From Planctomycetota bacterium (lineage in GTDB: Bacteria; Planctomycetota; UBA1135; UBA2386), in NCBI GenBank assembly GCA_947455805.1, contig CANGSN010000028.1:1-14046 (forward strand): DNA of 14,046 nt, read 5' to 3'. Under the pieces are notes generated by a model. That model was not told where the DNA came from. It did no database searches and worked only from the letters and a program-made list of their open reading frames with translations. The position numbers and the translations under genes are program-made. Position 1 is the stretch's first letter. Every line of letters starts with the position of its first letter. This document shows positions 1 to 7,105 of this stretch, one piece after another.

Positions 1-661
1 GCCAGATGGCGACGCCGACCGCCGGCACGAACACCAGCGTCGACAGCCACAGCGGCGGCCGCAGGAACTTCACCACGAGCCCCATCGCCAGGCTGAGCCC
101 GAGGTAGAGCATCGAGCTCGCGGCGACGCCGCCGCCGTCGACCGCGACCTTGCCGCCGTCGCTGCCGGGCACGGCGACGTCGAGGGCGGTGACGAACGCG
201 TTCGCCGTCATGTCGGTGAAGGCGACGATCACCAGGATCAGCGCCAGCCAGATGTAGATGGTGAACGCCGCGTAGCTGCGGCGATTCAGGTAGCGGCCGA
301 GGATCTGCGCGATCGAGCCGCCGCCGTGGCGCACCGAACCGACCAGCGCCGCGAAGTCGTGCATGGCGCCGATGAAGATGCAGCCGAGCAGGATCCACCA
401 GAACGCCGGCTGCCAGCCGAACGCGGTCGCGGCGAGGATCGGGCCGGCGATCGGGCCCGCCGCCGAGATCGCCGAGAAGTGCTGCGACAGCAGGTAGAAG
501 CGCCCGGTCGGCACGAAGTCCTCGCCGTCCTGGTGCACGTGCGCCGGCGTCGCGGCCGAGGCATCGAGGCCGAACCAGCGCGCCAGCAGGCGCCCGTAGA
601 GCCGGTGGGCCACGAACAGCACGCACAGGCACAGCGCCAGCAGCACGGCGAGGGAGGGCAT
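1..661 (-). CDS. cstA: CstA-family carbon starvation / peptide (pyruvate) transporter, 3'-truncated by window edge
   Basis: Inner-membrane transporter of the CstA family, known for uptake of peptides or pyruvate under carbon limitation. The reverse complement translates without a stop for 220 residues and leaves the window at base 1, so only the N-terminal part is visible. Residues 3-18 form the first hydrophobic segment. Residues 38-75 hold the family signature: TPAHVHQDGEDFVPT, then a stretch with QHFSAISAAGPIAGP. FGWQPAFWWILLG and MHDFAALVGSVRHGG follow at 81-114. Further membrane segments lie near 131-149, 184-199 and 204-220. The start is ATG at 661-659. An in-frame ATG at 688-686 would add nine residues; neither has a good Shine-Dalgarno sequence. 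Family members are usually well over 500 residues, so more than half lies outside. The gene is divergent from the secreted-protein pair. The family assignment is strong; the substrate is not determinable here. Confidence 0.9.
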   Translation of the reverse strand, partial: MPSLAVLLALCLCVLFVAHRLYGRLLARWFGLDASAATPAHVHQDGEDFVPTGRFYLLSQHFSAISAAGPIAGPILAATAFGWQPAFWWILLGCIFIGAMHDFAALVGSVRHGGGSIAQILGRYLNRRSYAAFTIYIWLALILVIVAFTDMTANAFVTALDVAVPGSDGGKVAVDGGGVAASSMLYLGLSLAMGLVVKFLRPPLWLSTLVFVPAVGVAIW

Positions 662-743
662 GGGGGGGCCGGCATCCTGCCGTGGCATCGCGGCCAGCGC
701 GAGGGCTCGTTCGCGGTCGGCCACCTCGATCGCGGCGCGCGGG

Positions 744-772
744 TGGACGCTCGCGGACGGCCTCTGCATACT
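744..772 (+). promoter_or_regulatory. Candidate sigma70-like promoter for the secreted-protein pair
   Basis: In the 145-bp gap between the divergent cstA-like gene and the first secreted-protein gene, TGGACG (744-749) and CATACT (767-772) are separated by exactly 17 bases. Each matches the sigma70 consensus at four of six positions. The predicted transcript start would lie about 28 bases before the ATG at 807. Promoter consensus is poorly known in this kind of organism and such matches arise by chance, so this is only a candidate. Confidence 0.3.
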
Positions 773-806
773 GGCTCGTCTCGCCTTGCCCTCGCGAGAT
801 CGTTCC

Positions 807-2195
807 ATGCACCGCCACGCCATCCACCTCGTGTCGGCCGTCAGCCTGTGCCTGCCGTGTGCTGGCCAGGTGGTGATGACGCACCTCGCCGGCTTCGACG
901 TCTCGACGCTCGGCATCGGCACCACCGCATCGTCGGTGGCGTGGAACGGCACCGACCTCGTCGTCGGCGGCTACAACAACGGCTCGTTGCTGGCGGCGGT
1001 CGCGCTGGCGCGCTGCAGCAACGCGCTGACCAACCCGGTGTGGAGTGCGCCGTTCGGCGTCGAGCCCGGCACCAATCCGCAGCGCGGCTTCATCAACCTG
1101 GCGTTCGACGGCGCCGGCGTCCGGCTCGCCGTCGGCTACGACAACGGCGCCGCGCCGGTCGCGCCCGACGGCCTGCAGCTGTGGATCGGCGGCACGCAGA
1201 GCTGGGTCCGGGCCGGGCGCGGCAGCAGCGGCGTCGGCTTCGATCCGGGTTGGCCCGGCGGCACGGCACTCGGTCGTGGCGTCGCATGGGCGCGCTTTGG
1301 CACCACCGGTCGCGCGCTGCAGGACACGCTGCTCGGCGCCGACCTCTGGACGTTCGCGAGCGGCATGCACCTGAATGTGCCCGGCCTCGGCACGTTCTTC
1401 CGCGACCTCGACTTCGACGACGCCAACGGCGACATCTACCTGCGCGCGTCCAACAACGTGGTGGTCGGCCAACGCACCGGCGACAACGACTGCACGATGC
1501 TGCTGTTCGCCGACGCGAACGACGCCGACACCGTGGCGCTGCAGAACGTCGCCGTCGTGCGCACGCCGACCGGCGCCGTGGTGCTGTGGAACGATCGCTT
1601 CCAGACGGCCATGGGCCAGAGCTGGTTCGACGTGGTGAAGGCGACGCGCCTCGACGGCACGCCGGATCGCATCGACTGGGGCACGTTCCAGCCGCCGACC
1701 GGCACCGGCGCCTACGACTTCTCGTTCCACGCCGGCACCGGCACGCTGGCGATCAGCGACTTCGCCAACCGCCGCGTGCACCTGTTCGCCGTCAGCGTGC
1801 CGCCGCACCATCGCTACGGCGGCGGCTGTGCCGGCTTCGGCGGCGTGGTGCCCGTGCTCGACGGCAGCAGTGCGCTGCAACCCGGCACCGGCGGCGCGTT
1901 CACCTGGGCGCTCGCCGGCTTCGCGCCGAACTCGCTGGCGCTCGTGGCACTCGGCACCGACCGCTTGGACCTGCCACTCGGTGGCGGCTGTACGCTGCGC
2001 GTCGATCCGCTGCTGGTGGCGCTCGGTCCGTACGTCAGTGGTGCAGGCGCCGCCGGCAGCGGCTTCGGCAGCGCCCCCTTGACGTTTCCGGGCGGGTTCG
2101 CGGGCTTCGGCGTCACCGCCCAGGGCATCGTGCTCGAGAACTTCGCCCTCGCATCGCTCGTGTTCAGCAACGGGCTGCAGCTCGTGCTGCCGTGA
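807..2195 (+). CDS. Secreted propeller-like protein of unknown function with planctomycete-type C-terminal domain
   Basis: Predicted exported protein of 462 residues; I do not recognise a named family for the main body. I start it at ATG 807 because this gives a signal peptide (MHRHAIHLVSAVSLCLPCAG, cleavage probably near residue 20-21); the longer open frame from 660 would bury it. Residues 22-330 contain repeated beta-rich, Asp/Gly-rich stretches such as SVAWNGTDLVVGGYNNG, NLAFDGAGVRLAVGYDNG and LDFDDANGDIYLRASNN, which resemble blades of a beta-propeller (inference). From about residue 337 (GGGCAGFGG) to the end is a separate domain with LALVALGTDRLDLPLGGGC and a terminal LVFSNGLQLVLP. It is homologous to the end of the next gene's product. 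The next gene follows after 10 bases, so the two are probably co-transcribed. No enzymatic motif was seen. Confidence 0.8.
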   Translation: MHRHAIHLVSAVSLCLPCAGQVVMTHLAGFDVSTLGIGTTASSVAWNGTDLVVGGYNNGSLLAAVALARCSNALTNPVWSAPFGVEPGTNPQRGFINLAFDGAGVRLAVGYDNGAAPVAPDGLQLWIGGTQSWVRAGRGSSGVGFDPGWPGGTALGRGVAWARFGTTGRALQDTLLGADLWTFASGMHLNVPGLGTFFRDLDFDDANGDIYLRASNNVVVGQRTGDNDCTMLLFADANDADTVALQNVAVVRTPTGAVVLWNDRFQTAMGQSWFDVVKATRLDGTPDRIDWGTFQPPTGTGAYDFSFHAGTGTLAISDFANRRVHLFAVSVPPHHRYGGGCAGFGGVVPVLDGSSALQPGTGGAFTWALAGFAPNSLALVALGTDRLDLPLGGGCTLRVDPLLVALGPYVSGAGAAGSGFGSAPLTFPGGFAGFGVTAQGIVLENFALASLVFSNGLQLVLP

Positions 2196-2205
2196 TTGCC
2201 ATCCC

Positions 2206-4134
2206 ATGAAGCACTCCTCGCGGTTCGCCGCTGCCCTCGCGTTCGTCGCTGCGCTCGCCACCACCCTCGCCGCCCAGGTCGAAATGCGAGGCGTCTGGGT
2301 CGCGCGCGACGGCCTGACCTCGCGCGCGAAGATCCAGAGCACGCTCGACCAGCTGGTCGCGGCGAACTGCAACTGCGTCTGCGTCAACGTCTGGAGCCGC
2401 GGCTACACGATCCATCCGAGCTCGGTGCTGGCCGCCGCCTGCGGCGTCACGCAGGATCCGGACCCGTCCTACGTCGGGCGCGATCCGCTGGCCGAGTTCG
2501 TGTTCGAAGCGCACCGCCGCGGCATCGAGGTCGAAGCCTGGTTCGAGTACGGCTTCATGTTCGGCTGGAGCGGCTGGTACGCGGGCGCCAACGGCCGCGG
2601 GCCGGTGCTGAACGCCAACCCGAGCTGGGTCGCCCAGGACAACGTCGGCAACACGCAGGTCAGCGACGGCGCCGGCGGTTTCTTCACCTGGGCGAGCCAC
2701 CAGCATCCGGCGGTGCGGCAGTTCCTGATCGACCTCGTGGTCGAGGTGGTGCGCCGCTACGACGTCGACGGCGTGCAGTTCGATCGCTGCCGCTATCCGT
2801 CGACCAGCTTCGGCTACGACGCGACGACCAGCGCCGCCTACCTGGCGGCGACCGGCAACAATCCGCCGACGAACGTCAACAACGCCGCCTGGAAGCGCTG
2901 GCGCGCCGACGGGCTGAACGCGTTCCACACGTCGCTCTACAACGCCGCCAAGGCGGTGCGCAGCTCGGTGCGCGTCACCGACGCGCCGACGGTGTGGCCG
3001 GGCTCATACGACAACTTCCTGCAGGACTGGCCGCAGTGGGTGACGGCGTCGTCGATCGACCTGATCTACCCGCAGGTCTACCGCACGACGATCGCGCAGT
3101 ACACGACGACGCTCGACCAGCAGCTGGCGCCGGTGCCGGTGCCGCTGCGCAGCAAGGTGGCGCCGGGCATCCGCGCGATCACCGGCACGCCGACCAGCGA
3201 AGTGCTCGGCATGGTCGCCGCCAACCGCGCGCGCAACCTGCCGGGGCACGTGTTCTGGTACGCGGAAGGGCTCTACGACGACCTGCCGTCGCTGCAATCG
3301 AACTACTTCCAGACCGCCGCCGCGGTGCCCGGGCAGCCCGCCGGCTGGCGGCCGCCGATGGTGGTGGTCGAGGAGAACGCGCCGTCGACGACGTTCACGC
3401 CGGGCTTCCTGCCGACGAGCCTCGCCGGCTCGAGCGGCGGCACCGCGCGCATGACGTTGCCCGCGTCGGGTTCGAACGAGCAGGTCGTCTACACGCTGTC
3501 GGCGCCGAGTGCGGGGCTGTGGACGCTGTGCACCACCGTGCCGAACGCGTCGGGTCTCGCCACCGGCGCGCCGTTCGAGTTCGTGCACGCCGGCGGCACC
3601 ACGGTGCTGGCGGTCGACGAGTCGACGGCGGCGCCGAGCGGCTGGCGCGAGCTGGCGACCTTCTGGCTGCCGGCGGGCACGACGACGTTGACGGTGCGCG
3701 GCCGCAGCGGCCAGGCGGTCGTCGCCGACGCGGTCGGCTTGCTGGTGTCGCGCTTGCCCGGCGGCGCGATCGGCACGTTCGGCAGCGGCATGGTGGGGAC
3801 GGCAGGTGTGCTCGGCGCGTCGATGTACGGCCGCGCCGGCCTCGGGGGTGTGCTGCAGGCGCAGCTGCATCGGGCCGTGCCCGGCTCGCTGGTGGCGATG
3901 GGCTTGGGCTTCCAGGGCACCGCGCTGCCGCTGTTCGGCGGCACGCTGGTCGTCGTGCCGGCGGTGCTGGTGCCGGGGATCGCGGATGCGCTCGGCACGT
4001 TCACGACGCCGGTCGGCATTCCGTGGACGGCGAGCCTGCTCGGTACGGGCCTGTGGGCGCAGGCGCTGGCGTTCGACGCGGCGGGGCCGGAGGGTGTGGT
4101 GCTGTCGAACGGGGTGGCGGCGACGATTCAGTGA
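2206..4134 (+). CDS. Secreted GHL10/DUF187 glycosidase-like protein with golvesin-type module
   Basis: Exported 642-residue protein predicted to act on polysaccharide outside the cytoplasm. Residues 1-24 are a signal peptide ending LATTLAAQ. Residues 25-370 match the glycosyl hydrolase-like 10 (DUF187) TIM barrel: MRGVWVARDG at 27-36, GIEVEAWFEYGF at 106-117, VDGVQFDRCRYPS at 187-199 and DLIYPQVYRTT at 285-295. The acidic residues in these strands (E108, E110, E114, D193, D285) are the candidate catalytic or binding residues; the assignment is inferred. Residues 384-513 look like a golvesin C-terminal-like domain, with VHAGGTTVLAVDES and a closing VVADAVGLLV. Residues 523-642 repeat the C-terminal domain of the upstream protein, including PGSLVAMGLG, LPLFGGTLVV and VVLSNGV. 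No Shine-Dalgarno sequence precedes the ATG; coupling to the gene 10 bases upstream is likely. The substrate cannot be told. Confidence 0.87.
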   Translation: MKHSSRFAAALAFVAALATTLAAQVEMRGVWVARDGLTSRAKIQSTLDQLVAANCNCVCVNVWSRGYTIHPSSVLAAACGVTQDPDPSYVGRDPLAEFVFEAHRRGIEVEAWFEYGFMFGWSGWYAGANGRGPVLNANPSWVAQDNVGNTQVSDGAGGFFTWASHQHPAVRQFLIDLVVEVVRRYDVDGVQFDRCRYPSTSFGYDATTSAAYLAATGNNPPTNVNNAAWKRWRADGLNAFHTSLYNAAKAVRSSVRVTDAPTVWPGSYDNFLQDWPQWVTASSIDLIYPQVYRTTIAQYTTTLDQQLAPVPVPLRSKVAPGIRAITGTPTSEVLGMVAANRARNLPGHVFWYAEGLYDDLPSLQSNYFQTAAAVPGQPAGWRPPMVVVEENAPSTTFTPGFLPTSLAGSSGGTARMTLPASGSNEQVVYTLSAPSAGLWTLCTTVPNASGLATGAPFEFVHAGGTTVLAVDESTAAPSGWRELATFWLPAGTTTLTVRGRSGQAVVADAVGLLVSRLPGGAIGTFGSGMVGTAGVLGASMYGRAGLGGVLQAQLHRAVPGSLVAMGLGFQGTALPLFGGTLVVVPAVLVPGIADALGTFTTPVGIPWTASLLGTGLWAQALAFDAAGPEGVVLSNGVAATIQ

Positions 4135-4140
4135 GGGAAT

Positions 4141-4162
4141 CGGTGCGCGGGCTCGCGCACCG
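4141..4162 (+). terminator. Candidate terminator hairpin after the glycosidase-like gene
   Basis: A perfect 9-bp inverted repeat, CGGTGCGCG / CGCGCACCG, with a 4-base loop (GGCT), begins six bases after the glycosidase-like stop codon. The stem is very GC-rich. The following bases are TTCGCG, so there is no proper U-tract; it could be a non-canonical terminator or a 3'-end-protecting hairpin. Being symmetrical, it could act on either strand. Confidence 0.5.
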
Positions 4163-4473
4163 TTCGCGCCGCGTGGAGGGTCACCGCCTCACTTGGCGAT
4201 GCGTTCCTTGAACTGGACCGCGGAAGAAGGGGCGCGATGGCCATCGCCGAACCGCCGATGCGACCCCGGAATCGTAGCCGAATCCGGCATTGCCTCGTAT
4301 CGCAGCGTGTTCTCTCCGTCGCGCAAGGTGCCGCATCGTGTCGCACCGCGAGGCGACAGGGTGTCACGATTCGGAGCTCGAATGACAGTCGAGTTTGTCA
4401 GTCGCAGCGCTGTCCGCGCGCCGCTCAGGGGCCTGGGTGTCTGCGATGTGCGGCTGGACATTGACGCCCTCGG

Positions 4474-4495
4474 CTCCCTGTTTGGTGCCAGGGAG
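4474..4495 (-). terminator. Candidate terminator hairpin after the operon
   Basis: CTCCCTG (4474-4480) and CAGGGAG (4489-4495) form a 7-bp stem with an 8-base loop, 12 bases beyond the stop codon of the Hsp70-like gene in its direction of transcription. No U-tract follows on the minus strand, so the call rests on position and stem only. Confidence 0.35.
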
Positions 4496-4507
4496 ACGGG
4501 CCTCCGT

Positions 4508-7105
4508 TCATTCCTCGGCCTCGTCGCCGTCCATCAGGATCGGAGACAGGCGACCGGTGCCTCGGCGATCGATGTAGTCGATGACGACCTGCAGGTAGCC
4601 GATCGCCCTTCTGGCCGATGGGCTGCCAGGGCTGATCCTCGATTTCGCTGCGGACACGCCGGACTTCACTCTCGCGTAGAGCGGGGTCCCTGGCGCCAGG
4701 AGCGAGCTGTCCCAGATCCTGCGACGCATCAGACAGCCGATAGCGAGAGCTGCGCGACTGAGGGGCAGGGGCACCCCCGTGTTCCCCGGCCACGTGACCA
4801 GCATTGGGCAGAGCTTGCCTAGCCATAGCTCGACACGCGCGGTCTCGACCCGTTCGAGTGCGGACTCGCGGTAGAGACAGCAGGTAGCCAAGGCCTCTGC
4901 ATCGACGTAGTCGGGAGATTCCGTGCGGTCCCAGTATCGGTAGAGCAACTCGCAGTCTTCGGGCGTCCGGAAGCAGTTGCCGCAGGCGTAGACGATGGCG
5001 CGTCTGTCGTGGACGGTCGGACTTCGGTTCGCGTTGATGAGTTGTGCGCGGAGTAGGCTCATGGCCGACGCAGAGCCTGTGGATGTGGCTCCAAGAGTGA
5101 CCAGAAGCTCTCGACGGGTGGGCTGGTCTGCTGTCGGAATCCTGTCGACCAGCGCGCTGACGAATCGGTCAAGCTGAAGTTGGTCCGCGTCTGAACCACA
5201 CACCCGTCCCTCGCTGGACACGGCAGCCTCCGTTTCGCGGGGACGCGGCCAGCGAAACCACTTCCGGAGGAGGCGGAGATTGCGCGGAGTCTCACTCTCC
5301 GATGGCTTGCGGGTCCAGCGATGTGGTGCCGCCAAGTAGTCGGCGACAACGGAACGCAGTCCGTTACCGCGCAGAGCAGGATCGGGAACGATCCTCTCCT
5401 GCCACTGCCAACGACTGGCTCCCCTCGGCTCTGCTTGGGGGAATGCGCGGGGGACGGCTTCGAGCTCCTCTTCCGGGGTGCGCTGGGTGTCTGTCGCCAG
5501 ATTCCAGTCGAGCTGCAATCTGCGCCCTCGGAACAGCCGCCGGTCTTCTGGCACGACCTCCACTCGCGGGTTGCCTTGCCCGGGCTCCATCTCGATGTTC
5601 AAGGCCACGGGGCATGCCTCCTTGGTGGCTCCATCGAACTGGATCGCGACCTTGCGGCAGGTCGGTGCCCCCTCGCGGTGGATGACAAGTTCGAGTTCTC
5701 GCTGTCCGCGATCGATCTGGTAGCGGAACGACGTGTTGCTGCTCCTCCAAGGCTCGGCTTCGACGAGCACCCACTCGTGCTCATCCGCAAGAAGGTCGTG
5801 CCAGGCTGGTTCTCCGCGCACGTTCAGGATGGTCGTGACCTTCGGCAGCGTGTCCAAGTAGGTGGGCTCGCCGGTCTTCCGTCGTCGCGCGAATGTCATC
5901 GCGCCTTCTGCTACCAGGCTCCGACCTCCGTCTGCGTCGACCAACACCCGTTCCATCTGGAGGCCGTGATTCGTCAGGATGTCCGCCCCGAACGTGGCTG
6001 CGCCATTCGGAATCTTGGCAAGCGGCCCGGTGACCACCGCACCGAGCAACCCAGCGCGCGTGGCTGTGTTGAGGCCCCGCAGCCAGTGGGTCAGGTCCAT
6101 AGTGGCGACGTTTGCTTGGTGGCGCAGCCGCGGTAGCCAGCGAGGCTGTGTTGGAGCGTTCGCCTTGATTCGCCGGAGGAACTCGAGGCGCACCTGGTGC
6201 GTGGACGCGGGCGTCAGCCAAGGGAGGTGCTGGTTGGTGAGCCGGCCTGGTCCGCAGACTTCGCTGAGCAGTGACGACAACCAGTAGGCATGCCAGGCCA
6301 TGTCCGTCTGTCGTGCCACCGGTTGCTGCACCAGGGCCGGGAGCGTGGACTTGGCAAGAGCTTCGAAATGAGCAAGCGGCACCTGCAGCAGGAGATCGCT
6401 CGACTGCGGCTTGCGGCGTCCGGGCAGGAGCCACGTGGCCCCCTTGTGGTGGCAGCGAACCACCTCGAGCACCGTCGACTCCCAGGCTTCGAAGCCGAGA
6501 TGCACGTGCAGGAGCCGGCCGATGGATTGGCGATCTTCTCCCTCGTGGTTCGGCAGCTGCTGGCCGAACTTCTCGAGCCAATGCAGAGCCGCCGCTACCG
6601 GACGCCATACGAGCGATACCGTGTCTCCGGTCCGGCCACGGGCCTGCAGGCCACGGCCCATGCCCCGCAGCAGCCTGTCCTGCGCAAACTCCTGGATCGC
6701 GTTGGGGACGGCGACCGCGATTGCGCGTGACGGTGGTCCTGCAGTCTGCGCGAGGAGCTCTTCGGCGGCCGAGCCAAGCGCCTCAGCGGTAGTCAGTACA
6801 CTGGCATTGCTCTTGCCCATGGCGCCCCCGATGTGGCTGTCGGGTGCTGCGAGCAGCAGCTCGAATGCGTAGGCGAGAGGGATGCGTCTGAGGTGTGGAT
6901 CCGCGTCGCCCTCCAGGCCTGTACCCACGTGGCTGGCTGGCCATCGGTAGTCGAGAGCCAGCGGGCCATCTGGCAACGGAGATGCCACGTAGGCCGCGGG
7001 GAAGTCGGACAGTGCTGCATGCACTGCGGCATCGCCGACCTCGGACCCAAGGCACGCCGTAGGTTGCACGGGGTCGAAATCGAGCCCGACGGCGCCCTTG
7101 GTCAT
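4508..7105 (-). CDS. Divergent Hsp70/actin-fold protein, last gene of the CoCoNuT-like operon
   Basis: An 865-residue soluble protein, probably a divergent Hsp70-like ATPase that regulates or scaffolds the operon's complex. Residues 4-12 (GAVGLDFDP) sit where Hsp70 has phosphate-1 (GIDLGTT). AIAVAVPNAIQEFAQDRLL at 128-146 resembles the Hsp70 strand and helix after which AAAL (170-173) matches the PTAAAL segment. VHLGFEAWESTVLEV at 201-215 is in the place of phosphate-2 (DLGGGTFDVS). VVTGPLAKIP at 357-366 resembles the adenosine motif. Many nucleotide-contacting Gly/Thr/Asp residues are missing, so ATPase activity is uncertain. Residues about 415-540 appear beta-rich, as in a substrate-binding region. 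The C-terminal third (about 640-850) is helical, possibly HEAT-like. ATG at 7105 overlaps the upstream stop as ATGA, indicating translational coupling, and no Shine-Dalgarno sequence is evident. Hsp70-like genes are reported with CoCoNuT systems (from memory, named CnuH). Confidence 0.7.
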   Translation of the reverse strand: MTKGAVGLDFDPVQPTACLGSEVGDAAVHAALSDFPAAYVASPLPDGPLALDYRWPASHVGTGLEGDADPHLRRIPLAYAFELLLAAPDSHIGGAMGKSNASVLTTAEALGSAAEELLAQTAGPPSRAIAVAVPNAIQEFAQDRLLRGMGRGLQARGRTGDTVSLVWRPVAAALHWLEKFGQQLPNHEGEDRQSIGRLLHVHLGFEAWESTVLEVVRCHHKGATWLLPGRRKPQSSDLLLQVPLAHFEALAKSTLPALVQQPVARQTDMAWHAYWLSSLLSEVCGPGRLTNQHLPWLTPASTHQVRLEFLRRIKANAPTQPRWLPRLRHQANVATMDLTHWLRGLNTATRAGLLGAVVTGPLAKIPNGAATFGADILTNHGLQMERVLVDADGGRSLVAEGAMTFARRRKTGEPTYLDTLPKVTTILNVRGEPAWHDLLADEHEWVLVEAEPWRSSNTSFRYQIDRGQRELELVIHREGAPTCRKVAIQFDGATKEACPVALNIEMEPGQGNPRVEVVPEDRRLFRGRRLQLDWNLATDTQRTPEEELEAVPRAFPQAEPRGASRWQWQERIVPDPALRGNGLRSVVADYLAAPHRWTRKPSESETPRNLRLLRKWFRWPRPRETEAAVSSEGRVCGSDADQLQLDRFVSALVDRIPTADQPTRRELLVTLGATSTGSASAMSLLRAQLINANRSPTVHDRRAIVYACGNCFRTPEDCELLYRYWDRTESPDYVDAEALATCCLYRESALERVETARVELWLGKLCPMLVTWPGNTGVPLPLSRAALAIGCLMRRRIWDSSLLAPGTPLYARVKSGVSAAKSRISPGSPSARRAIGYLQVVIDYIDRRGTGRLSPILMDGDEAEE

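Larger units (their letters stand above)
4135..4507. other. Convergent intergenic region, no gene recognised
   Basis: This 373-bp gap separates the plus-strand secreted-protein pair from the minus-strand defence-like operon. It contains two hairpins (listed separately) and a perfect 14-bp palindrome, GCGATGGCCATCGC, at 4234-4247. Short open frames cross it on both strands, but they are Arg/Pro/Ser-rich, overlap one another and have no recognisable domain or ribosome binding site, so I do not call them. No tRNA, attachment-site duplication or insertion-sequence end was seen. Confidence 0.6.

Noticed and set aside
286..675. 129-residue minus-strand open frame at the left end
   Set aside because: Cys/Arg/Ser-rich shadow of the cstA-like gene, which is read in a neighbouring frame and shows clear family motifs.
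326..2209. 627-residue plus-strand open frame overlapping the propeller-like gene
   Set aside because: It is an Arg-rich, low-complexity frame created by high GC. It overlaps the cstA-like gene on the other strand and the signal-peptide-bearing gene in another frame, and has no domain.
2196..4211. 671-residue plus-strand open frame overlapping the glycosidase-like gene
   Set aside because: Shadow frame dominated by Arg/Gly/Ala; the alternative frame has a signal peptide and three recognisable domains.
4135..4507. Small genes in the convergent gap (for example open frames at 4189-4461 minus and 4237-4464 plus)
   Set aside because: They overlap one another on opposite strands, lack a ribosome binding site and show composition typical of random GC-rich frames.
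5321..6136. 271-residue plus-strand open frame antisense to the Hsp70-like gene
   Set aside because: No domain, no ribosome binding site, and it lies wholly within a coherent 865-residue gene of an operon.
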